Of a stretch of DNA of 64,000 bases, positions 44,780 through 56,590 are shown in pieces (position 1 is the first letter of the stretch; the number at the start of each line of letters is the position of its first letter). Source of the stretch: Thamnidium elegans. Lineage: Eukaryota > Mucoromycota > Mucoromycetes > Mucorales > Mucoraceae. The stretch covers positions 620,001-684,000 of the forward strand of contig JAIXMG010000010.1 of assembly GCA_025201345.1 (NCBI GenBank), written 5' to 3'. Under the pieces are notes generated by a model. That model was not told the DNA's origin. It saw only the letters and a list, made by a program, of their open reading frames with translations, and made no database searches. The position numbers were made by a program, and so were the translations under genes.

Positions 44780-46530
44780 TGTGTATATGATGAAGATTAA
44801 GAATATTTTTGGGAATTCTGCACGGACGCAAAGTATCCAAAAATAGTCACAAAAAAAAGCATCGTCATGATAGAGAACACAAGGTTGTGTTGTGAAGTTT
44901 ACTCTGTTTAATAAATAATGTTTATTGTTCAAATACAACCCAATTAATGGTAAGGAATGTCTAGTTAACTTGCAAAGTTTTTACGTTACAATTCATGTTT
45001 ATAAGTTTACGTGTGGGTACGATATAATACCCCAATGTAAGGAGTGCCTTTTTTTTTTTTTTTTTTTTTTCAGCGTGTATACGCCTTAATGCATAAAGAA
45101 AAACTACGAATTTGACGCCATGCTTTAATTGGTCACAAAAATTACTGTATAGTAAAATCAACAAGATATAAAGCATGTGTACTCAGATGTTCTCTTTTTA
45201 GCTGTATCGCCATTTTATACTTTGCACATAATCTTATTACGACGATGATCTGACGCACAGAAAAAGAAACCTACTTCTAATTTTAGAGTAGATATGTATA
45301 GAAAAACTACGATTATTCGCCACCGATTTTTTTTATTTTTATTATCAGTTACGGCATAATGACACCAACTCATGCCGTTAAAAAATGGCCCTAGTACCTC
45401 GTTATTACGAAATAAATAAAATACATATTGAACCACGCTTATTACCATATCTTAATTACAATGTAATGCGCACAGCGCATTGTTGGTCATCATAGGCCCT
45501 TTACGGGGTTGTTTTTTTTCGTATACTAGACTGTGCGACGCATACAATGTCTACTTATTAAGCGGGTTTTTATTATATACATATATATCTATATAAAATA
45601 ACACATTTCCATATATAGTGTACTATATCCATATCATCAATGACCAATGCTTTATAATTTGTATCTGTAGTATTGCTAATTGATACATGCGGTATATAAT
45701 ACATGTAGCAAAAAGGAGTATGTAGATAATTCTATTTATGCCATCAATTCCATTAATTTGAACAAGCTGTACCTTACTCCATCATTTAGGCGCTCCGACC
45801 AAAATGAAATGCTTTTGATCAGTTCAACAAATTCCCCCCCCTCTCTCTCTCTCTCTCTCCCCAAATCATGAGTCAAACCAATTGACGTGAAATAGTGCTT
45901 TGATTACAAAAAAAAAAAAAAAAAAAAAAAAAAGAGTTGTTGACCTTTTTTTTTGTTACTTTGACCAAGTAGTTCAAAGTCGAGGTCCTTGTGTACAGTA
46001 GTCTCGGAAGTGGCGGGGAAATTGATAATTATAGAAATAGAGCCGAGAAAAGAAAGAAAGCTATTTTAAAATATATATATATATATATTTTTTACTGTTC
46101 GTACATCTCTGTGTTTGACAAGAGCACCTATCCTTTCAAGTAATACATTTTTTGTAAATCTGAGTAGGAGTTAATACAATTGTACTATATTGTGTGCAAA
46201 GTGCGTGTGAAATAGACACGGAAGTTTCCCCCCTCCCAAAACAACACACTCCTATCTCTCTTTGTCTCTCTTTGTCTCTCTTTTTTTTTTAATTTATTTT
46301 TGAAACGTTTAAAGATAATATTTTTAAAAGTATGATGACAATATGTCATACGTAACGAAAAAGCAGATATGGTATAATTACTTTAGTTTTTATTAATATA
46401 TCCTTTGTGATACAAAAAAAAAAAAAAAAAAAAAAAGACCATCGTCTCAATGATGATGTTACGTTGTACTTTTTTTTTTTCTTCAAAAAGTTTCATTTTA
46501 TTAGCAAGTAAATCTAATAAATTTTTATTT
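44780..46530. other. Intergenic region, 1.75 kb
   Basis: Holds the ARFRP1 promoter and the 3' flank of the ASCC3 gene. Poly-T at about 45051-45070, (CT)n at 45841-45858, long poly-A at about 45908-45933 and 46413-46435. No coding-like ORF or RNA gene recognised. Confidence 0.4.
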
Positions 46531-49500
46531 TTAAGAATCTAAATCCATTCTTGTTTCAAATGATATTTCTAATTCTTGGTTGAGACCGAGATAACCATCA
46601 CTAACGAGATAAAGAGTATAGTTATGCTTACCAATATGCGCAGGTGTCTCAAATGAAATACTGGAACTAATTCTATTTCCCAAAGTTTCATTGGGACCAT
46701 TACGCATACTGACACGTTTCAAACCTAATAATTCATCGTTTGTAGTGTCACCCAAGACCAGCCACCAAGCTTCATATTGAGGTTTAGGGAATCGAGGTGA
46801 ATAGATTTTACCATCATGAGCCCTTCTTTTACCATCGCGAGGGTCTAATCGATTCAATTGAACAGAGATTTTATAAGTCGTTTCGGGAATCAAGTATGTC
46901 TTTTTGGTTTCAATTTGTGCCTTGAATTTAATATTTGGAAGTCTACCAACTACACGTCGAATCTAATTGTATAAAACGTTAACTATATATTTGTGATACA
47001 AAAACAGCATAATTTGTATTGTGTATTACCTCATCGATGTTCTTCTCATTAAGACCTCTAACATTAGAGAATATTTGCTTGATTTGGGTATCCGAGAGTT
47101 TCGCAAGCTCTAACAATGATTTTACAGGTTTACCCTATTTAAGAAATGGTTAGACAAATAAAAAAAACATTGCTTATTTAGTTATTTTTTACCTTATGAC
47201 GAATGTGATTGATCATTTCTTGTTGAATAGAAGGAAGTGTCAAAAGTGAGGATTCATCAGCCCAACGTGCTTGCTTAATACATTGAAGCATTGACATAAT
47301 AGTTAGACTAGTTGTCAAGTAACCATTATCAGCAGATACATCAATCATTGCTTGTGAGAAACGAATAGCTGAATCCAAAACTGTAATTTGATCAGTTATA
47401 TAATCTGAGCTGGGTAAATCGAGACGACTGATATGAGCTTGCGTTAATACATAGGCCTTTACATGAGGACTGATATATTTTGGTTCACCCTTAACAGGGA
47501 ATGGAACAAACTTTTCAATCTCTTGGTTCAAAATATCTTCTTGACAACGTGCAGGTAATTCTTCATATTCAGGTACATTACCTAATATACTTAGAGTATC
47601 ATCCATACCACAGCCATTGGACAAAGTATCTTTGAAATGACGAACAGTAACAGGCTGTAAATAGTAGAAGGAAGCAATACGAGCAGCAATCAAAGGTATA
47701 AGTTCAAAATCACCAACAATTTCAATACAACCAGCATCCGCAAGACGTCCCGCAACATCCGTAATTGTATTAGATAAAAAGGTATCAACACCAGTTTGTG
47801 TCATATCATCCAGTCCATAATAAGTAGGGTTTTGTTGCAAACGTCTATAGAAGTACGTCCAAGTCAAATAATCAAGAGCATCTTGCTTTGATTTGATAGT
47901 ACCGCCTACAATTTCAGCATTAATATGTGCATCCAAAAACTTGTGAAGACTTGACTCAACAGGGAAAGGCTCATGCAAGAACTTTTTGAAAAAGTTTTTT
48001 TTGCTATCTTGTACAAACACACGTGAAATACCGGTGTTATCGAATTGAGGACGACCGGCACGACCCATCATCTGAAGCACATCTGTGATCGGGAAATCAA
48101 CATATCGTCGTTCTTTGTAATTATAAAACTCGGTTCCTTTAATAACAACTAAATGAGCAGGTAAATTAACACCCCAAGCTAAAGTACTGGTGGCAATAAG
48201 AATTTGAATCTTCATATTCAAAAACAGCTCTTCCACAATCTTTCTATCACCTTCTTTTAAACCAGCATGATGAAGACCAATACCAAACGCAAGTGACATA
48301 CGAAGTGATTCGTCATGAACACTATCCAAAATCATTTCCATTTCCATATCATCCATATGAAGCCACTGACGCGGATTATCTTCCATACCACAATAAGCAA
48401 TTAAATCTTGAGCAGTTAAACGTGTTTGACGACGAGAAGAAACAAATACAATAACAGGTTGTGTAGGAGAATGAGTCTTGATAGCAGCATACGTAGGTTT
48501 GTTCATGGTAGCCATACGAGGACAATAATGTTTACCAGGGAAACCATCAATATAAATTTCTAAAGGTACAGGACGAACAGAATGTCTAAAATTGAAAAGT
48601 CCCACCTTATCAATACCTAACCAATTAGCCAAATCAATAGCATTGGCAAGCGCAGTAGAAAGACCGACTACACGGACCTTTTTCTCCAATTGAGAACCAA
48701 TATAATTCATACGAGATACAATAACTTCAAGAATAGGACCACGATCACCGCCGAGTAAATGGATTTCGTCAATGATAACACACGATACATTTTGCACGTA
48801 ACTACGCTTTTGCCAACTACGACTAATACCATCCCACTTTTCAGGTGTAGTAATAATAATATCGGCGGCCTCAATAGTTTTAAGGTCAGGAGTAACGTCA
48901 CCAGTTAATTCAACAAGTTTCTTATTCATAGGTCCAGTTAAACGTTTACCCCAATCACCCACTCTTTCCTTTACAAGGGCCTTCATAGGTGCAATATAAA
49001 CAACCTTGGATTGAGGACGATCTCTGAAAGCAGCCCACATAACTAACTCAGCAGCAACTGTTTTACCAGAACCGGTAGGTGCACCAACTAAAGCATTGTT
49101 ATCTGTATTATACAAGGTATGGAAAATTTGAGTTTGAACAGGGTTAAAATGAGTGAACCTCTTTGCACAAATTTCCTCCAACACTTCATTTTTAAGGGCA
49201 GTAACAGGGAGCGGTTGTAAATCAAGTAAATCAGTATGAGGAGGATAAAGTTCGGGCAAGATCAAATGTTGAAATGATACAGGCAAAATAGTTTCTGCGC
49301 CTAACCAACGATCAGAGACAGCACGAATATAGATTTGAGATGGCAAAGGTTCGACCAAAGGAACAGTAAATGTGATTTTTACAGGTTCGCTGGATTGTCT
49401 CTTGTGAAGTAAAAAGTATTCAGAATAGTAAATCTCTACATTATCAGAATCTTCGGCCCAAATATACCAAGGCTCAACACTACCATGAGCACGATCATTC

Positions 49501-52500
49501 CACACAAAATCAGGTGTAACAGTAAGTTCGACATTCAAGACGTTACGAGTGATGGGTGCAATACGTGCATCTAATAAAAGCATGGGGAATTCATCGACAC
49601 ATTTAGCAATTGTTGTACCCATACGTCGATGGTGTACAAGTTCACCTAATTCGTTAGCATCCATATCACGCATTTCTTCAATAGAAACTTCGTGCGTACG
49701 ATTTTCGATCTTGTTGATAATATCATGAGGAAGGTTCATTTGACGCAAAGGATGTTGGAAAGTCCACATACGTTTATCAACAGCCTTATTAATCTGAAGT
49801 AAAACAGATGCAGTGGGTCCCCAATTTCTATTCAACGCAATTTCAAACAAGGCACGAGCAATACGACTGGAATTTTGAGCAACATAAGCACAATCAGAAA
49901 CCAGAGCGAAATCCTCGATATATGCGTTGGAGACATAAGATTGAAGCAAAATATTGACTTTACCGTGTGTATCCTCAGTACCTCCCTAATAGATATGATC
50001 AAAAACTATTATATATGTATAAAAAAAAAAAATCTTACCCTAATATCACAAGCACATGCATTCTCCAATAACTTTTTCAATTCTTGATGTTCAGTATCAC
50101 GAGATTTAATTTGATCGAATTCAGAACTCATGCTCATCATAGAGAGCACATCAGCTTCAGTCATACGAGGTTTCATCATGGTATTAAAGATTTCAATACT
50201 GGTATGCTTGATATAAAAGTTGGAAGAGATACGGCCAAGATCTTTAGGGATCAAATAACCAGTATTTTCATCAAAAATAATCATTTGACATTTAGCCAAC
50301 TTTCTTGCTGCAAGCGTAATAATTTCATGACGTTTACGGCCGAGAAGTGGGTCTTCAAGAGGTTCATTATTATCCATTCCGTAAATAAGAGGGTTCTTCT
50401 TCATACGGACATAAAGATATGTGTAACTGAGCCAAGTGACAGCTTCATCGACATTTGTAACTGTACCAAGTGAAATTTCAGCATTAAGGTTATCTACAAT
50501 ATTCTCAATAAATTTCGATTCAATAGGATGTTGTTGAGTAATAGCTGATATATAGTGAGATAATCTATCGTGTGTAGTCAAGATATAACCAACACCATGA
50601 GTTTCATATTGAGGACGACCAGCACGACCGAAAATTTGAAGTACATCAAGAATTGATAAATCAACATAGCTACCCTTTGTAGAGTCATACACTTGAGTGC
50701 CTTTAATAACAACAGCATAGGCAGGTAAATTAACACCCCAAGCAAGTGTAGCAGTACAGCAAAGTACTTTAAGTGCGCCTTCTTGAAACATTTTTTCTGT
50801 CATATTACGATCGGATCTAAGCATACCAGCATGATGAATGCCAAAACCATAATCAAAAAGTTCCTTCATTTCCTTATTGCGAGATCTTGATAAATCCTTT
50901 CTAAATTGAGTGTATCTTGGTGAATCAGAACAATCAAAGTACTCTATAAAAAAAAATTTCATGTTAGGGCTATATTTATAAACACTTAAAAAATATATAT
51001 ATATATGTATATATAACTTACCACCCAAAGATTCGGCAGCAACTTCTTCTCTTAACATTTGTGCAGTTTTAACAGTTTCCTTTCTTGCATGAACAAATAC
51101 CATAACTTGATGGCCATCCTTTACAAGTTCAGAAACTTTATCAAAACAAGCACGATTCATTCTTTCGTTAGATGGAACTGAGTTTGGTTTACCCTTGATA
51201 CCCAAGAAATGTTGTTCTAATGGGACAGGTCTGAAACCATTATCAAAGTAAAAGAGACCTTGATATGGGTTGACTCTTAAAAATGCAGCTACATCAACGT
51301 AATTTGGAAGTGTAGCGGACAAACCAACAATACGAATCAAAGACTGACTGGATTCGACTTGACGCAGAGTTCTAGCAATAATACTTTCAATGACAGCACC
51401 ACGATCTTCATGCAAAAGATGCACTTCATCAATAATCAGTAATTTCACTTTCTATATTTTTAATGTCAGTAATAGCCTATTGTAATTAAATAAGCACATA
51501 CTTGTGTAAGTTCTACATCACCAGTACCCTTTCTGGTAATAACATCCCATTTTTCGGGAGTTGTAACAATAAATTGAGTTGCACTAATCTCAGCTTTTGT
51601 TAATTGCATATCACCAGTTAATTCACGAACACTGACACCTAAAAACTTTAATCTCTTTCCCATCTTTTCAACAATTTCAGCTGCAAGTGCCTTCATAGGC
51701 GCAACATAAATAATTTTGAAATCATTTTTAGCAATTGTAAAATCGATTTCAGTAGTACCCTTTCTAGGTGGTGGACTACAATGCTGTGCGATACATCGAA
51801 GTACTGCTAACATAGCAACATCAGTTTTACCCTATATCATACGTTACTATATACATATAAAATAAGAAAAAAAAATTGATTACTTACAGCACCAGTAGGA
51901 GCACAAACAAGCATATTCTCATTGGTTTCATAAGCCACAGGATAAACAATCGACTGAACTCTGTTCAATGTCTCATATGCCTACGAATATACATCATAAT
52001 ATTAGCCTCTATTATACTACACATAAAAAAAAGCTAGATCATACCTTGAATGCTCCTCTAGATAAACTATCTAATTCAGAAATGTTGAGAAGTCTTTCAC
52101 CGAAACGAATGGGAGCCCTTTTGGGCACAGGAATCGTTGTTTCTTCATAATCATTAAACTCTTCACGAACTGTACCGGCGGGTAATGCATAACGAGTACC
52201 AAATAGAGATAATGTGCCTCCTTGTTGACTTGCTTGATATACATGAGGATAAGAAGCAGCAGCCTTTGTCTTGTAATTAGAGCTAAATAATGGTGCTTGA
52301 CTAGCATTGATAAGAGCATCCTCTCTAGCTTGTCTTAAATCATCTCCATCAAAGCCTAGAATACCCATGGACACAAGAGTGGCATCATCTATAATTCAAA
52401 TCTTTCAATACCCCGTATTTTTTTTCCTTTTTAGTATCATACCTTCTGTTTTATTATTAGCTTTTATGGCTTTCTTTTGCTCTTTTCTTAATCGCTTCTC

Positions 52501-53343
52501 TTCCCGAATTTCCTTTTCAGATTGGACAGTAAATTGGGGGCCGTAAGTAGGTCGTCTTGGTTCATTTTGAGTATGAATAGTAGTTTTTCCTTTGGGATGT
52601 TGGTCGTCATAATTGGACATTCTAATAATATTATGTACAATGGTAGAACGATTAGAGATGAGTTCAGCAATAAAGTCAAAAGCTTCGTATCCTAAAAGTT
52701 CAATAAGCGAATTTTGAATAGTTTCATCGCTGTCGCCAGATCTGATAATGGTAAAGACATCAGCGCATAGTTGTTGCGCATTTAAACCGAGATCTGGTTG
52801 ACCATTGACATGCTTTGTTGTTTGCCTAAAAGGATACAATTAACTTTTATATATAAATCCTCTTAAGTTTATAACTTACTGTAAAAGCCAATTACGATCG
52901 TAAACAGCTGTACTCGTATTATCAATGACTATATCGCTTGGTGTAGTATCTACAATATTTTGCTTCGAGAAAGTTTCTTGGGGTGAATCTTGTTCCAAAT
53001 GATAATTAAAAAATGGCTTATCGGGTACGCGAAACTCAATGTCATTTCCAAAGTTGATTGTAGGTAATACTTGATAATATAAACTTTAGACTTCAAAAAA
53101 AAAAAAAAAAAAGTTTAAAATAGTATATAGAGTACCTTCAATTTTCGCGTTATCCTTTTCGTATTTTTCAACCAAATTAACAAACGCAGAAACAGTTTCG
53201 TTTACATTGTTGTCGTGCGATGTAGAAGAAGTTAAAAAGTTAGTTGATTGCGATTTAGCTTTTCCTTTTCCCTTTGAGGTATTTGGTTTCGAAGTTGATA
53301 GTAACTGGTGAAGCACAGAACTAAACGGTGTCGTCGTAACCAT
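46531..53343 (-). CDS. SLH1: ASCC3/Slh1-type tandem Ski2-like RNA helicase
   Basis: Eleven exons on the minus strand: 53136-53343, 52880-53069, 52443-52825, 52045-52388, 51888-51980, 51502-51831, 51022-51451, 50039-50943, 47193-49985, 47030-47134 and 46531-46962; 2070 residues. Two helicase cassettes, each with a Sec63 domain: the first has APTGAGKT (split by an intron) and DEVH, the second APTGSGKT and DEIH. The N-terminal region and linkers ([20 protein letters not shown]) fit ASCC3/Slh1 rather than spliceosomal Brr2. The family splits collided ribosomes in ribosome-associated quality control and, in animals, acts with ALKBH3 in alkylation repair. Both cassettes keep full motifs. Confidence 0.95.
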
Positions 53344-53567
53344 TCTTTCTTCTATTTTTTTTAATGGTTTGTAATAAAAAGAAATATAGTTAAAAAAAAC
53401 CGAGTTTCACGTCAATTTATAGTTTTTATTAATTTTTAAAAGTCAATGCTGCGGCGCACCGTAGTAATTATTTAAGCATAGAAGACGTGTATGCCAATAA
53501 AACTGATCTCAAAAAAAAAAACAAAGTTTACCTCTATAATGTAAAATTTTATTTATTCGTTTTTAAA

Positions 53568-54969
53568 CTACTTCCAATCATCATCATCGTCCTCATCTTC
53601 GTCATCACTTTGCATAGCAGTTTTTCGTTGTTGTAATACGGCAGCAAGACTATTAGCCATACTTTCTTTACTATTACTAGAATTAGTAGAACTAAAAGAT
53701 TGGTTTTTGTTGACAGAAGTGGTCTTTAATGTACTGGTTTTTTTCAACGAACCAATTCCACCTGTAGATCGAATAGCAGCCAATAAATCATTACGACCAC
53801 CTGGGATAGGTGCAGTAGTATTTTTGGGTATAGGTGATAAAGTAGGAGAAGAGGTGTAATCTTTTGATAGAGGAGGAGGTGGTGGAGGGGGAGGAGGGGG
53901 TGCACCCATCATCGGAGGAGTTAAAGGGGGAGTATTGATGACTGGAGGTTGAGAAGGTGGTGGGGGTGGAGGTGGCGGAGGTGCAGCTAAATTGGGTGGT
54001 CTAGACATGGGTGGAAAAGATGGTATAGATTGTGTTTGTCTTAATCCACGATTTGGAAGAGGAGGAGGTGGTGGTGGTAATTGAGCGGATAATGCAGGTG
54101 AAGGACTTCTATTTTTTATAGGTGGTATAGGTGGTGGAGGCATATTATTTCTCGTTTTTCTAGAAGGTGGTGGTGGTGGTGGAAGTCTTTTAGTTGTAGT
54201 AGACTCTTTTTTAGTGCTTCTGTATTGTTGAATAAAAGATTGAATGAATTCTTGGTTTTGATTAATATCTGCAGCAGAGAAATCATCTAACTTTTCGAGT
54301 TCTCTTAATATTTCAAGTATTTCTGGATCATTATTATCAATAGTAAATCCTTTTCCAGGTATATAACCTACACGTCCAACATCATTACTGAAATACAAAA
54401 ATTTTAATATTGAAATCTCGTGTTTTCCTTGTTATATATATTAACCTTTTCTTGTGTTTAATTTCTCTATTCGATATTTTCTCGTGAAATATATCTGCTT
54501 CTCCTTGGTGAACAAACAACAAGCCAGCAAGACAATCCTATTATTTACTATTTGTTAAATAATTGATATAAAATACAGTATAACAGTAGTACTTACATCA
54601 GTTTCAAACGTATGGAAGAAGGCACAATCTTTAACATACTCAAACCCATTATATAACTCTTGTTCCCAAATAACTCCTTTACCATCCATGTCAATAAGTC
54701 TAATAAAGAATGAGTTATTCTTGTTTCGATCTCTACAGAAAGCTACAGCTCCCCATAAACCAGAATACTTCCACACATTATTGTTTGGTAAAGAAATATA
54801 TAAACGAGCAACAGCAGCTATAAAAATATTCTACAAATAAAGAAAGTAAGTATACTTATTCAGGTACAGTAATCAAATACTTTACAGAAGAAGTTAAGGC
54901 ATCTCGAACAATACGTTTATCTTCTGGTCTCGGAAGAGTGGCAGACTTAGGTGGTTTTGTTGCTTTCAT
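53568..54969 (-). CDS. LAS17: WASP/Las17 actin nucleation-promoting factor
   Basis: Four exons on the minus strand: 54886-54969, 54597-54830, 54446-54537 and 53568-54387; 409 residues. Residues about 20-130 form a WH1 (EVH1) domain (ARLYISLP...VWKYSGLWGAVAFCRDR...FHTFETDDCLAGLLF). A short region VGYIPGKGFTIDNNDPEI may be a GTPase-binding remnant. A long polyproline centre follows (several P7-P10 runs, for SH3 domains and profilin), then a WH2 motif (GRNDLLAAIRSTGGIGSLKK) and an acidic tail ending DDDDDWK for Arp2/3. It drives branched actin at endocytic sites and is the expected SH3 partner of the Bzz1-like protein at 13625-16296. Confidence 0.93.
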
Positions 54970-55452
54970 CCACTCTTTTTTCTTTCTTTCTTTTCTTTTG
55001 AATTTGGAAAGAAGGAAAGAAGGAAAGAAGGAAAGAAGGAAAATGAAGTTAGAACGTGAACTTCCCCTTTTTCGGTATTGGTTGCAATTTTGGGATAATC
55101 ATTTATCCATGTAATAAAAAAAAACTTTCAACTTTTGACAGCCCTCTTTTACTTAATACAGGGCGCTATTGGTATTGTAATAGGTAATAAAAGAGGCATT
55201 TAATATTGTAATGTTAATTTATATTGCCTTTTTTTTTGGGGGGGTTAGTGGTTAAATGATAAAGTATAAGCACTTTTTAAAATTATTTTATTATGAGTTT
55301 TATTGCCTTTTTTTTTTCTTTACGATAATGCCATAGTCAACATATATTATAAAATTGGTCAGAGTACATGCTTTCAAGATCAGATGACTCGTCAGAGTCA
55401 AAATTATTCGATTATAGTCGTTTAATTGAGCCCACATGGCATAAATACGCTG
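54970..55452. other. Intergenic DNA with GGAAAGAA repeats
   Basis: Pyrimidine tracts (CTTTCTTTCTTTTC) at about 54981-54998 face purine GAAAGAAG repeats at about 55007-55041, an imperfect inverted polypurine/polypyrimidine repeat in the WASP leader. The rest is AT-rich, with a poly-T/poly-G run at 55229-55244. Confidence 0.45.
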
Positions 55453-56090
55453 TCAAAGAGGATAATCATCTAAGTAAAGCACTGTACGTCTTTTCTCTTC
55501 ACGATATTTATGATCGCGTCCAATTATTATATAGTCATTTCTAGTAAACCAAGAAACAGCGAGATTATCCTCATATAATACAATATCAAGAATATTATCA
55601 AATACAGAAAACGTTCTTGATAGTTGAACCTCTTGGTATTTGAAATTGCTAAGAGTAATTCCAGAGAGATCGACGCGAAAAAGATCCAAGGAGCCAGAAA
55701 CTACTTTGATTGCTTTAAAAGAGTAGGACTGTTCTTTGCACTCGAAATTTACAAGAATACCCAAAGCAGCGTTACATTCCTTTTTTGAACCCAAATCTAA
55801 TTCGTATATAATGTGAGTATTATCTTTTTTAAAAAAATCAGCCCAAGCCTTGATCTCTAGGAAAAGCCTCTCAATCAAGGTTTACTGCATGTTTGATTTC
55901 TGTATCAGACAGCTGCTCATTGCTTCTAACTTTAAAAGATTTCATGTTGTGATTTTGTGGATCCTGCTTGATATTTAATATATCTTGAATCAATCCTCTT
56001 TTTTTTATCTTTGTTTCTTGAATCTGCCTACGTAGATGAACTTTATCAATGCCTTCGACATTCAACTCCTTCTTGAGCTATTAGTAGACA
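55453..56090 (-). pseudogene. Frame-disrupted gene of unknown family
   Basis: Two consecutive coding-like frames on the minus strand overlap by eight bases. The upstream part (about 55871-56090) reads LKKELNVEGIDKVHLRRQIQ to KHAVNLD then stop. The downstream part (55453-55878) reads IERLFLEIKAWADFF to LDDYPL with a beta-rich pattern (SFKAIKVVSGSLDLFRVDLS). An ATG (ATGTCGTCCTTG, ending at 56100) sits in a third frame. Two single-base shifts, or one 31-base intron (unlike the 50-90 bases seen elsewhere), would be needed. Either a recent pseudogene or sequence errors; no known domain recognised. Confidence 0.45.
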
Positions 56091-56100
56091 AGGACGACAT

Positions 56101-56590
56101 AATAAGTAAGTTTCTGTTTATTCAACTTAGTACTCCCACATTCGGAAGTTTTTAAGTGAAAATGAAGACATCTCATTGGAGGATTTTATTTCTTTTTCCA
56201 AAAAAAAAAAAAGAGTTACGATACTATTTATCTCGTTTTTAACGTTTTTGTGATGTTAAATGAAAATAAAATTATAATCAAGACTGATAAACAAATAGAG
56301 ACTTTTTAAAAAATAGTAACAAAGCCTATTTTCTGGTTAAAATACGGAAATAACAAATTAAAGTACTTTTTATATACTCGGGAAATATGAGGTAAGGTGA
56401 TACAATGACAGGATAAACGCTCAGCAAATTAATAACTTATTTATTTTTACTTTTTTCTTCTTCTTTAATACCATTCATTCATTTCTTAATTAGTATGTAC
56501 CAAGTCGAATCGAGAATTGTCGTATTAACTCTATTCTCTTTTCTTTTTCTTTTAAACCCATAGAAAACAATAAAACACAAAAAAAAACAC
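56101..56590. other. Upstream region of SKT5-like gene
   Basis: AT-rich promoter/leader with a T-rich stretch at about 56440-56560 and AAACACAAAAAAAAACAC just before the ATG. No specific site recognised. Confidence 0.35.

Noticed and set aside
46531..53343. Spliceosomal Brr2 helicase
   Set aside because: The tandem Ski2-like architecture is shared, but linker and Sec63-region sequences, total length and N-terminal region follow ASCC3/Slh1.
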